Shown: positions 14,709-28,100 of the stretch, piece after piece | How the letters are laid out: every line of letters begins with the position of its first letter | Position numbering within the stretch: position 1 is the stretch's first letter | Source: Pardosa pseudoannulata | Lineage: Eukaryota > Arthropoda > Arachnida > Araneae > Lycosidae | DNA: 64,000 nt | Reading direction: 5' to 3' | NCBI GenBank assembly: GCA_032207245.1 | Contig: CM063501.1 | Coordinates: forward strand, 85,856,065 to 85,920,064 | Position numbers and translations under genes: made by a program | The notes under the pieces: generated by a model | Told to the model about the DNA's origin: nothing | Databases searched by the model: none | What the model saw: the letters and a program-made list of their open reading frames with translations, nothing else

Positions 14709-17700
14709 GTATAGTGTTATTTTTTGCAGTTTCATTTGTGGGGGTGACTAGGGAGCGAGAAAGGGGGTAAAAGTTATAAAAAATAATTGTTATACAAAGT
14801 GTAAACGATTTGATTACATGTTTATTTTGACTTCCACCCATGTCAGACATGGGCAAATATGCTAGGGGGTTAAAACAATTTAAATTCTAATATTTATGAA
14901 TTATTTTTCTGATAGTACCAGAAGCTATTCTCTCTTTAGATGTAATGGGTTTTTGTAGTTGGTGGACTTCCTTTTTTCAGATCAAGCCTTTATCTGTTTA
15001 TATTTATCTATACTCAAACACTTTATTGATATAGTAGCATTGCTTCCTTTTTCTAATTTTATTTCTAGTCAGATGTTTCTTCTCTTTCAAATTTTGGAAT
15101 GACATATCCTCAAGTTTCACACCATTCTGCAATCTATTTATTTGAATAATTTTTCTTAAGAAAGAGCATTTACTTAGCCTTTGACCCCCAGTTTTGAGAG
15201 CTACTTTCAAAATAAATGTTTATTCTACAAATAAAAAAAAGTAATAATAAACACTTAACAGTCAGTTACATTGAAATTCTAGACTTTATTAAGAAAATGC
15301 TAATGAACATAAGTATAAATAGTGTCAGTAAAGTCCAAAGGACTTACTGGAAGAAGGATTGTCATAAAATGTGTACACATTTAAAAAAAAAAAAAAAGAA
15401 TGGAAGTGATTTGTAATAAAAAAAAAATTAAATATATAATTTTATGTAAAAGATTTTAATAATCATACATTTAAATAAAAAGTCATAATAATTGATTTTA
15501 TATGCATACAAACACATACACACCAGATATATATACGAGTTTTGTTGATGTATCATGCATTCAGTTATTAGGAAGTATATTTATGGAGTATATAAATCAT
15601 CATGTAGCACTTTGATTTTATAATTGATTTTATATGCATAAAAATAATTGATAATTGATTTTATATGCATACAAACACATACACAGCAGATATATATACG
15701 AGTTTTGTTGATGTATCATGCATTCAGTTATTAGGAAGTATATTTATGGAGTATATAAATCATCATGTAGCACTTTAAACCTAACCATTCCAAATTTCTT
15801 GTTTGTAGTAATTCAGAGGCTTAAAAATTTTTATTCATAAGTTATACATTTTTTTTAAACCTTTTTAACTTTGAGTTAAACTATACATGACTGTAACACC
15901 ACTACCCCCCCCCTCAAAAAAAAAAAGCAAAATCTTAGTATACTTATAAATTTGTGAAATGCTTTAAAACATTACATGGACAGAAATAAAACAGAAAATA
16001 CATCAAATTACAATACATAGGTTTAATTTATGTGTGTGTGTGTTAGAGTTCTTTAAGTACAATTTATAATGTTTTATATCAGCATTGTTCATTTATTGAA
16101 GGTAAATCCTAATCATTGTTCTATGTGTAGATTGTGACCACAAACAGTTAAATGTATTCTATAAATTTTAAATTAATTACCATTCTGCTAGTATATTTTT
16201 ACCATGTATTGAAAAAGCTGGAATAACTTTGACTTGCAAACTTGTAAAGTCTCAAACCTTAATTACATATATAAATTAGATGAAAATACATAGGTTTGAC
16301 TTGTTAAAGAATATTTCAAAACCTTTTTATTTTGTGGTATTCAAAATTTATTTAAAAAATTTTCTATTTGATTAAAATTTTCCCTTTACTGGTGAGCAAA
16401 CACACAGCATTTTTAATGTGAATTTCAATAAAAAGTGCAGTAAATCTAATGCCTTTATTTATGAAGTACATTTAAAGTTATGTTTTTTTAGGTAAGATAA
16501 ATATGGAAATAATTCAAATTTAAATTAAATTTATTTGATTTATTTTTCTAAATTTGTAAATTAAAAAAAATCTTTTCTGTTGTGGTAGCCAAAAATAAAA
16601 TACAGATTAATAAACTCAATTAGGGGGAAAAAAAACCTAACAGATTTTTAAAACATTATGTTTTGGAGGAAAGTCAAGTTAATGTTGATGCATCTTTTAC
16701 GAAATCTAATTATGTTATAATAAAAAAGTTACTTTGAAATGTGAGTAAAGAATTTTTTCTACTGTTAATTTTTTTTAACATACTTAAATAGTGGTTGCTA
16801 ACAATACATAATTTGCATGATTGTTGTAGCAAGATGATGATCAAACAGATAAAGCATTGGCTTTCTAGAGTATCGGTATTCAAATCTTGCCATTGTCATG
16901 AATGCATTGTAGCTGGTTTGAATTTTCGTTTTGTGGCTCCAGGATAATTATAAATTAAGGAGTCTTGTATAACAAAATATTGACAGTAGTTCTTCCAAGT
17001 AGCTAACATGAATATTGGAATATTGCAGTAATATTATGCTGCGTTTCCTAATAACAACTTAAAAAAAAATAATAAAAAAAAGCCTGTGGTAGGCATAACT
17101 TTTCCAATGTTTAAATTGCATATTTTTTATGCCTTTAATACTATTGTTGCTGAACAATGGCCGAATGGTTAGGGTGCTAACCTTCGATACCAGAGTTCAT
17201 GGGTTCAAATCCCACTGAGAATGTTCGTAGCCATTCGAAATCGGCTTTAAACTGTAGGTTCCGGTCTCATTAGCCCTCGTGTTGCAAAAAGTAGACTGTA
17301 ACACTCCAAACCAAACCAAATTAATACTATTGTTGTCCATGACTCATGTAATTAATTGAGATTGTTTTAGCTGTGTATTTTATAGCAGTTAATTGTCTTA
17401 TTTGTTAAAAGATATCAAAAAAGAACATTCTCTAAGTTTAATGTATAATAATTTAGTCAAAGCAGTATTTTATAAGAAATATTCTCTCTTGGATACTATT
17501 ATATTCTTAATACTAAATACGAAAGTATTTTTCTTTTTTAATTTGAGAACCATCACATTTTAAGGATTAGTAGCACATTCATATTAGAGTACTTTTTGTT
17601 CTTTTGAAGAGTGATTGTATTTTACAAAATTTACTTTAACCAATTATTATTTTTATTTAAAAAACTGATTATCACGTATGCTTCAATAGATTGTTTGTGA

Positions 17701-18285
17701 AAAACCTTCTGGAATGTTTGATAATGGTATTATCCGAGAATACGAACATAAATTTTGTGAAAGACTTCCAACGTGTTGGCCTGAATTATTAAAGCAAAGT
17801 GGTAAAGTAGAAGCTGAAGAAGTTAGTGTGTAAGTACATTTATTGAACTGCAATATACTTTATTGACCATTAAATTTCGCTGTTCATTTTAATCAAATTT
17901 TACATAGAATGAGTAAAGTATGTTTTAATTATAGTACTTTCTTTTTCATCCTTTTTTTATATTAATACATGCTCAAAGAGCTAAATAAAATTTTTTGCTT
18001 CATATATATATATTCTTTTCTATGCAATTAACTCTTTTTTAGCTTGGACACTTTAAATGGTACACTCTTCAACTATAAAAATTTTTTGCTGTGAATTATT
18101 CAGACATTAATGTATTTTTTGATTATTTTGGCTTTCTGGGGTTATAAGGCAATCTAGAAATAAATTGCATATGCTTGAAATAAAGCAGGATTAGAGATCA
18201 TCTAAATTCTTGAATAAGAATATCCTTCATTTCTTTTGGTAACAAAGAAAAATTCTTTGGTTCTAAAAAACCACATGGATCAAAA

Positions 18286-18319
<34 letters not shown>

Positions 18320-21300
18320 GTATTGATTTCTTGAATGTAATACATCATACAAAAAATTAGATTTATAATTTATATAGCTACAATATATACAATTTGATGA
18401 TTAATGAATAGCCAAATGCAAATTTAGTTCCCTGAGACATTGACATTTTCATTTTTGACTTTCATACTTTTATGCTGCTAGCATTTCCGACTTTGTTCAG
18501 ATTTGTTGTGTGGTCAATTAAAGTTGTTTCGCAAATTTATTTTACCAGCCTAAAAAATCATTTTAAACATTTTAATATCTCTCCTAAATGCAGCAAAAAT
18601 GTGGATAAGATACCTTGAATTTGCAGTATTGGTAGATATGATATTCCTCGATTTATTGAAGAGAAGTAAAAAATTATATGTGGCAGATAGGCAGATTTTG
18701 AGTGTAAGGAATTTTGAGGACCTCTAGCATGTTGTTGGATAGATCTGGCAAGCCAAAAAGACAGCCCACTTTAGAAGTGCATCTGCAACTGTATGTATGT
18801 AGATGTATGTGAATATATACAGTGAACTCCGCTTAATGTGATCAATTTGGGACACTGTGATTTAGATAACAATAAATGATATGCAGAATTAGATACATTT
18901 ACACCCCCTCTTTTAATTCACACATACTAAACTTCAAACCAAAATGAAAAAACACACCTTATATTTATGTACTGTATATTATCCTTTAAAACATAAGAAT
19001 TGTATACATAATTAAAAAAATTGATCAATTGTTGACTGTCTACAATTTTTTCTATGAATCTCATTGATAAATTGTTCGTAATCATAATCAACCTGTCATA
19101 ACGACTTAAAATTTCGATCTTTTGTTTTAATGGTAAATCATTTCGCTTTCTGACTTTAATATCGACAAGCTGCATGTAATCGAGCAAGGCATAAAATGGA
19201 AATACACTCTGATAAGAATGTGTTACATTTGCTTATCTAAGAACCACTGACCACCAGCAGGGTGTGCATACTTCTGAAAAATCCCAGGAACAGGTAATTA
19301 ATGCCCCACTCCTTTGTTCATTCCCCATGAGCAAGGCATAAAATATTAATATGCTCCTTCTCAGTTCCAATAAGAATGTGTTGCCTTCTGCTTATCTGAC
19401 AACCACTGACCACCAGCAAAATATGCATATTTCTGAAAAATACCAGGAATGCATAATTGCCCACTCCTTTGTTCATTCTCCATTTCCCTAAGTTGACAAG
19501 GAGAATTCTCAGAAATTCCAACCACATCAAAGGAAAAGAAATGGGTTCCTTCTGAATTATATTATTAAATATTCCTTTGCCAGTTAAATTGAGGTTCGAA
19601 AACTGATCCCATTAACCGATGTAATGATCACATAAAGCGATAATTTTAACATACAAATAAATAGAGAAAATTGGGACCAAATGTAGCATTTTTTATTATT
19701 TAGTTTTGATAATTTCACTGAATATTTTGTAATATCTAGGCAATATGGAAAAGTACCTGATGGTTTGAAGATAATTGTACGTCCTACCAAAGAATTGTCA
19801 TCTGGTAACCAAACACCATCTAGTACATCTGTAAGTTTTCATTATACTTTCTTGTTTGTTTATTATCTGTTTTATGAATAATGCTTGTTTATAATTGCAA
19901 TATGCATTTTCATATTTTTCAGAGCAAAACAGAATATGTTTTTGAAGATCTAGATACCAAAACCTTAAAGAAAACTTTAGTGAATATGGTAGTACCAAAA
20001 GTTCCAGACTTTGTTATTCCTAATGGAAATGTCTGGGATGTTTATATTACAAATGTTAATGGCTGGTTTTCAGCACGACTTCTGGATTATTCTGTAAGTT
20101 TTTTAAATATAAATTCTTCCATACACTTAAAAATGTTTTAGAATTTTGTGTTTGTTTTTGAAATTACTTGTTTCAATTGAAATGTTTTTGAAAAAACTTG
20201 TTTCAACTGAAATGTTTTTGAAATAGCTTGTTTCAGTAGTAATGTTTTTGAAATAACTTGTTTCAATTGAAATGTTTTTGAAATAACTTGTTTCAATTGA
20301 AATTTTGTAGAAGTTCTGTAATATTTCTTTTAGAAACATCAGTTAGACCCACTTATTTTATACATTAGCTTGTTATATTAATGAATTAGGAGTTGATAAA
20401 ATTTAGTTTAAACATTTAAGATAATTATAGTTATCTTAATATGTAGAAAGTATTTTAAAATTTTTTTTAGAGCTTTTAGTTTAACTTAAAATACTAATTT
20501 TTAAATCTTTGTTTTTCTCATTTTTTTAAGTTATACCTGATTATAAAATGCAAATTTAAAAACATATTGAGTATCAATTTAACTGTCTGAGCTTAAATAT
20601 AGGTTACTATGAAATATTATTTTATAGTTGCAGGAATGATTGGTCCTCGAAAACAAAAATATTTGTTAAATGTAAATTAGTACTCTTTCTTACTGCAGAT
20701 AATGATTTGTTGAACAATTGCTCAGCAACTCATGCTTCCTCATGACAACACATTTTCTCATATGGCAAGATTGACAATTTAGTTTCTTTAACATAAACAC
20801 ATCAAAGTATGCAAATGATAGCCGATTGGTTAGGATGCTAGCCTTTGGTACTGGAGTTTGTGGGTTCGAATCCCACAGTGGCATGGATGTTCATAGCCAT
20901 TCAAAATCGGTTTTAAGCTGTAGGTCCTGATCTCATTAGCCCCCGTGTTGCAAAAAGTAGACCGTAGCACTCCAAACCAAACCATCAAAGTATGTGTGTG
21001 TGTGTGAATATATATATATATATCTGTGTATATATTTATTAATATATAAATATATATCAGTGTACATGTTAAATTAACCTGAGTCCCAGAGACCCACTAA
21101 AAATAAAAATGTTGATCTTCTATCTCTCCCTTCTCCTCCAAAAAAAGAGTTTAATTTTAAGAAAAAACCCATAATTAGTTACGTAAAGAATATAATAAAT
21201 ATTACACTTATGTGAGGTAAGAAAAGATTTAATTCCAATTATATCTATACAAAATACATGCAAATTCTCTTTTTTCCCCCTCCAAAATTTTTGTTTGCAT

Positions 21301-22108
21301 TAAAAAGAACCTTATTAAAAGTAACGGCATATAAAAAATTATGTCCTTTTCCTCAGATGTTTTTGAGTAGCAATATCCGTAATTAGTTGAAATTATGTCC
21401 TTCAAATCTGGTAAAATTTTTCACTTTTTTCCTTTAGGGGTTTTTATTAAACCCCTTGAGGACCAGCACACTGGGAATGAAACAGTCATGGGACAGAATG
21501 CACTGAAACGGAGTGCCACTATGGACCCATGCATTTTAAGGAGTTAAGCCTAATTTTATAAGAAAATTTTTTTTAAATCAGCATTTTAATATGATGTATG
21601 CAATTTTACAAAATATGATATAAGATGCTATTACTTAATATGTATTAATATAAATAATATTTTATCGATAGAAATTAATGAAACATTCAAAATACTAGAA
21701 TTATAATTATGCACAAGAGGTCAAATAAAATGCACATGAAAATACAATTACAAGTACTATACATACCAAATTTAAAAAAGAAGATATTGAAGCAATAATA
21801 ATCAGTATATAATAAAATTTGAATTAAAAATTCTGTTGTGTGAAGTATCGTTCAAAATAAGGATCGACACAGTCCAACGTTGCACGTTTTGCCCATATAT
21901 GCAAGGAATTGTCTAATATGTTGCATACATATTGTAACTATAGTTATATACATAAATGAAATTTAAAAATAAATATTTTTTATGTATATAGTATGTTAAT
22001 TCTTAATATGTAGTAAGAGTTAGAACGTTTAAGTATATATTCTAATTTTAATTCTAATTTTTTTTATATTTTTATTTTTAAAATTTTTATTTATTTATTT
22101 TTTTTTTG

Positions 22109-22146
<38 letters not shown>

Positions 22147-25100
22147 AAACACACTCATGACTGTTTCGACTTCCGCAGTATCAGCTGGATGCACTTCACC
22201 ATATTTTTCTTATTAAAAGAGAAAAACAATAAATACAGATGTAACTTCAACCCACACATATGCTCTAAGAGAGCCGGGAGTCGCAATTTGTGTACATCAA
22301 TAAACCCATTAAATTTAGATATCCAAAACAGAAACTAATGCCTGTACATCAAGGTTAAAGGCTATATGGGTCAACAGGTGTTAAAACCGTTTCTGTTTAA
22401 TGCCATCTAGTAGTATTTAAAAATTCAAATAAAACATTCTGATTTCCGATTATGCATATGAGATGCTGGTCGCTCAATATCAACCGGAGCTCTTCGCGTG
22501 GACATGATACTGGGCTCATAAGAGTGGAATCACTGTATCACGTCTACGGGACGTTGGTCGTGAAGAGGTTAATTCTGAACACAAAATTTTGGCCTGCTAT
22601 TACAAATTTTTTGGGTCGACAGGACCTGAAGTTGCACAACCCTGTATATATGCATGTATGTATGTGTGTATATATTATGTATAGTTGTTAAAATAGCTTG
22701 GTGGTAACATTGTACATTAAAATTTAATGTTAGCAGCTATATTATGTGTTATAAATTGATTAGGGAGCACTGTATTATCAGACATGGCATGTGCTTTAAT
22801 TCTACCTGTTTTACGAATGATAGTAAAAGATTTTGAAACTGAGTATTGAGTATTATTTGGTTCAAGTTGAATATATATATATTTTAATGTTTTCTTTTTA
22901 GGATGATTTTCTCGCCCTCTCTAATGAAATGGTTACATTTTATAAACACAGGAGCTATCCTGTGAAAGATGTTTTTGAACATCAAGTATATGCAGCTTGT
23001 TTTGATGATCCTAATGTATGGCATCGTGTTATTGCTGAAGAAATTAAAGAGGATGGGCTGGTAAGTAATATATCTGGGTTAATTCATTTTGTGTAATATC
23101 TGAACAGAATTGGACATCTTTTCTCTATCATTGATGTTAATTTAAATATAAAGGATAATGGTGTTTTTTTTAAAAAATTATGTAGATTATTAATATTAGG
23201 ATGGAGTTTTAAATAATGCAGCCTTTAACATAGCTTCTTAGCATTCCTTGAATTTAAGACAGATATTTCCAAAAGCCTGGATATAGTAATCATTAAATTA
23301 ATGAAATAAAAAGTTCATAAATTTCAAATTTCAATTTTTTTTTTTTTTTTTTTTTTAAGAACATATATTTAATGGTATCTTATATACAGTAATCTGGTTT
23401 AGTGAAGAATTAAAAATCTCTGTGCAAATTTTTATTGATCCAAATCATTTTGGGATGCATACATACATAGGATACATAAACACACATACATGTATTTGCA
23501 AATGGAGAGACCATTTTGTAAAAGGGAAAAAATATAATATAGGACTTTTGATGTTAATAGAATTTGTTAAAAGTTCTTAGTGTTATATACTAAAGTTCTT
23601 TCTTATTTTGTATTTAATAATGTTAAAAGGTAAATATTCATTTAAGGGGGAAAGATACCTTTAAAGCTTCAAAAAATTAGTTTTGAGATTTTTATATTTC
23701 TATATATCCTGATTCTTTAATCCTTTCTGAACTCTATACAAAAAACTGCATTAAAATTTTTCAATTATTTCTTGTGTTATAGCTGTTTAAGACTACATAT
23801 TTGTGGACTACATTGGCAGAAAAACTCAAAATGCAAATGAGTGTCTCAATTCATTAATATGGACATTTTGTCCACAAGAAATCAGACATATTGTAGAAAT
23901 AGCTGTTAATTTAGTCACTTCAAACTTTAATGATGAAAAAAAATTCAACTAAACATTATGAAGGGACTGGGTCTCACCCTAGGACCTCAAAGTATTTTGT
24001 TTGCACAAAATGCTCATAAGAATAGGATAGCGGTGGCAGAAAAGCAAGCAATTTGTAACTTTTTAGAAGCTTGTAGAGTAAAAAGAAGCAGGGAAAAAAA
24101 AAAAAGAAAAGATGGAATTGTTTATGCTCTTGAAACAATTTGAATAGTAATAGAATTATAAAATTAAGCAAGAGGTTATAATTAAACTTTGAATTGCTTT
24201 TAATCAAAATGACAAATTTTGAGTTCGTGTGCAGTGTTATTAAAAAACTATATGTGATAATCTTCTAAAAATTTCTTTGGATAAGTGTTTCTGTATTACC
24301 TTTAACCTAAAACCAGTAAAAAAAGTAAGATTTTAAATTTTTATTTGTTTTCGCTGTTAGAAATATATTTTAAAAATTTAATTTTTTATAATTTAAAGTA
24401 GATTTTTTAAAAACTTAATCAAAACTTTTTGCAAATATTCTGGTACAAATTTTACACTAATATGTGTATAATTTTATCACAGTTTCTTTGTTATATGCAT
24501 ATTTTCTGATTTTATCATGTGCACAAAGGCATCCTTGCTTTTTTTCTCATATGTTTTTTTGAATTTAAAATTTTAACATTAGATTATAAATTTAAAACTT
24601 AAATTTTTTAAAATAATGTTAACTACAATAATTATTTTATATATAAAAGCAGTTTGTTTTTAATTTTTTATATAATACATATGTTTTGACACTTGCAATA
24701 TATTCAACTTTTTCACCTTTTCGACAAGTTCAAAGGCACTACAGTTTTTATATTGTAGCATATATAAGCCAATTAATTATCTTATTCTTCTTTAAACTTT
24801 AATATAGTTTTGTTTGTGTTTTTATATTAAAACAAAAATAGATTGTTAAAGCATGTTTCATGTGCATAAGTTTTGTTTTAAAATCAAATTTTCCATTTCA
24901 GGTAACTTGTTACTTTCTTGATGAAGGCGATTTCTCCTATGTCAAGAAAGAAAATTTGCAAGAAATGAACCCAACTTTTTTGAAACTTCCTTATCAGGTT
25001 TCTTTCAACTTTATTGCTTTATGGTTTTTTAATACTTAACTGCTGTTCATGTGGGATAAATATTACTTTTCTGTTTGTTCTGTAGGCAATTCAACTTTCC

Positions 25101-28100
25101 TTAGATGGTTTGCAAGAATTTGAGAAGTTTATTCAACCTGAAATTTTGGAAGAGCATCTTCTAGGTCAGACACTTATTGCAGAAGTTAAAAGGTATAACA
25201 TTTTTTCAAGTACCTAATGTAAATAATATTTTAATTCTCTAATTTCTGTCCTTTGCTTATTATCAAGGTTATATTAACTAAAATAAAGAGGAGGATTTTT
25301 GTTTTAATTTTAATTAAAGGAAGCATTTAGCATAATATTAGGTTTTCATATTGTAATAAAAATATCTTTTTTGACTATCTCTAAATCCATTTAGAATAGT
25401 TTCTCTGTGGCATCTGTACGTATGTACATTTCTTATAACTCAAAAACTATTAATTGTAAGATATAGAAATTTTGTATTTATGATTGTTGTTACTTTTAAT
25501 TGCAAACAAGTTGCAGGCAATGCTCAAGAGAACATGCATGTCATATTTGTTAATAAAAGAAATTGAATGCTTGTCTATATTTAAAGAAATAATTCTGGCA
25601 ATTTAAAATAATTTGCTTTTTATGTAAATTGCATGTGGGTTTAATTTGTGGGTAGCATGTTAACACTAGAACTGTGGGAGGGTCATGTTGACTCAAAAAC
25701 TGTTTTGTGTTATCTTAACAGATTTATTTGTTTTCAGATAGTAATAACAGAAATAATATATTTTATAAAATGTTTCTAAAGATAAATTTTGAAAAAATAT
25801 TTTAATGACTATTTTATTATTTTTGTTATTACAGTGAACTCTGCTTGATGTGATCGTGGTTATTGTTATTAAAATCGCTTGGTCCCAATTTTCTCTATTC
25901 ATTTGTTTGTTAAAAATATCACTTTATGGGATTGTTACATCAGTTAATGTTATCAGTTTTTGAACCTTGTTTTAACTGGCAAAAGAATATTCCTAACATA
26001 TTCAGAAGGAACCCAATCTTTACTTTCCCTTCGCTGCTGTTTTAATTTAACAAGAATTCTCCCTCTTCCACCTAGGGAAATGGGGAATGATCAAAGGAAT
26101 GGCAAATTACATGTTCCTGGAATTTTTCAGAAATAATGCAAACCCTGCTGGTGGTCAATGGTTGTCAGATAAGCAGAAGGCAAAACATTCTTATAGGAAC
26201 TGAGAAGGAGCGTCTTCACAATTTATGCCTTGCTCGCTTACATGCAACTTGTCAATATGGAAGCCAGAAAGCAAAATGATTTAACATTAAAACAAAAGAT
26301 TAAAATTTTAAATCGTTATGACAGGTTACCAAAAATGAGTCAGCGCAATGCTGCAGCTCAGTTAAACATTTCTTAGCCTCTGAATTGCATTGAACGTGTT
26401 GAAACGTGGAGTACAATACCGTTCTGATGACTTTAAAAAACATTTTAGAAAAAATTGTAGACAGTCAACAATTGATCAGTTTTTATAATTATGTATATAA
26501 TTCTTATGTTTTAAAGGATAATATATAATACATAAATATAAGGTTAGTTTTTTCATTTTATTTTGAAATTTAGTAGATGTGAATTAAAGGGGGGGGGGTA
26601 AATTTATCTAATTTTGCATATCATTTGTTACCAATCATTTATTGTTGTCAAAATCAAGGTGTCCTAAACTGATCACATTAAGCGGAGTCCACTGTATTAT
26701 CTGAAATAAAAATATGTTAAGATAACACAAAATAATTTTGGGTCAAAATGACCCCTCCTGCAGTTCTAGTGTTAAATTTTAAAACTGGGCTGTTGCTCCT
26801 GACAGAGGTGCCTGAATGTTACATGTCTGGTATGATATCATTTTGTTTGGGTATAATAATTTTTTATTTATTTTAAATTTCACTCTTTTATAAGTTTTTT
26901 TAAAATAATTAGTGTTATACAAGCTTTAATTATTTTGTTAAACTTTTTGATAATCTATTTAGTTATTTGGATTTTTTACCTATTTTAAGTTGTATTTACA
27001 TTGAAAATGGTCAAATTGTCACAAGCTTATAAAAGTTTTTTTATAACATGATTTTCAGACTTCTTTAAGTAAAATAACTAAAAGTTTCTTTTTAAATTAT
27101 TAAACTATTCATAGTATTTCAAATGGGTTTCTCTAACCTAATTGCAGAATTTATGAAAATTGGCCAATCATAAAAGTGTGATGATTGGCCAATTTTCGGA
27201 AATATTCAATTGTAATATTCATCGTCATAATAATCAAGTAAAAATTTTCTAATGTAGCCCATAAGCACTGAACAAGTTGGAGAGCCCTTTTTTTAGATCA
27301 TTGGTTTCTAAACTTTTTTTTCCCTCCCTCACAAATCCCTTCTTATAGAAAACACCTTGTTATGAACTTCTGAGGGGAATAACTATATAATAAAATTACA
27401 ATTTTAATTTTTACTGTTTTTAATAATAATGCCAAAATACATTTAATATTTGATATTTAAAGTAATATGTTAAATTACTATCTTGGGTTATGAATACTAT
27501 AATAAAAACATAATTTTTTTTAATTAAGTGTTAATGTGTTAAGTGTTGACAATAAGTAAGCAAATCTTCATTTGATTTTAAAGTAAACAGGAAAAAAAAA
27601 AGCCAAACAACTTTTTTATTGCTATTTATTTTAACTTTTGTGAAAAGGAAAATGGGTCACAATTAGTTACTTTATATTAAAACCATTAGTGATGAACCCC
27701 GAAACATTGCCATGCAGCCCATATTCATTTTTATACACCACATATCCCTTCAGTAGTAACGCAAAACCCAGGGGTTCATAGAAACCATTGTTCTAAATGC
27801 ATATTTTTTATTTATCTGGATTATTAGTTTGCAAATTCAACATAAATTAAAATAAGCAGAGAAAAAATTTGGTTTAAACCATACCAACTGTGCTTTTTGA
27901 CAACTTTGTTTTTTTATTCTGTAGGTGGCAGCGAATTCCTAAATTCTTCCCAGAGGTATCAGGTATACACAGGACAGTTTACTCAGTTGTATTGTTTGAT
28001 ACTTCATCTGGAGAGGATGTCAATCTGAATGATTACCTTAAAGAAGCAGTTACAAAATCACTAATTTGCAAACTGCCAACGGTAAATACTTTTCTTTATT

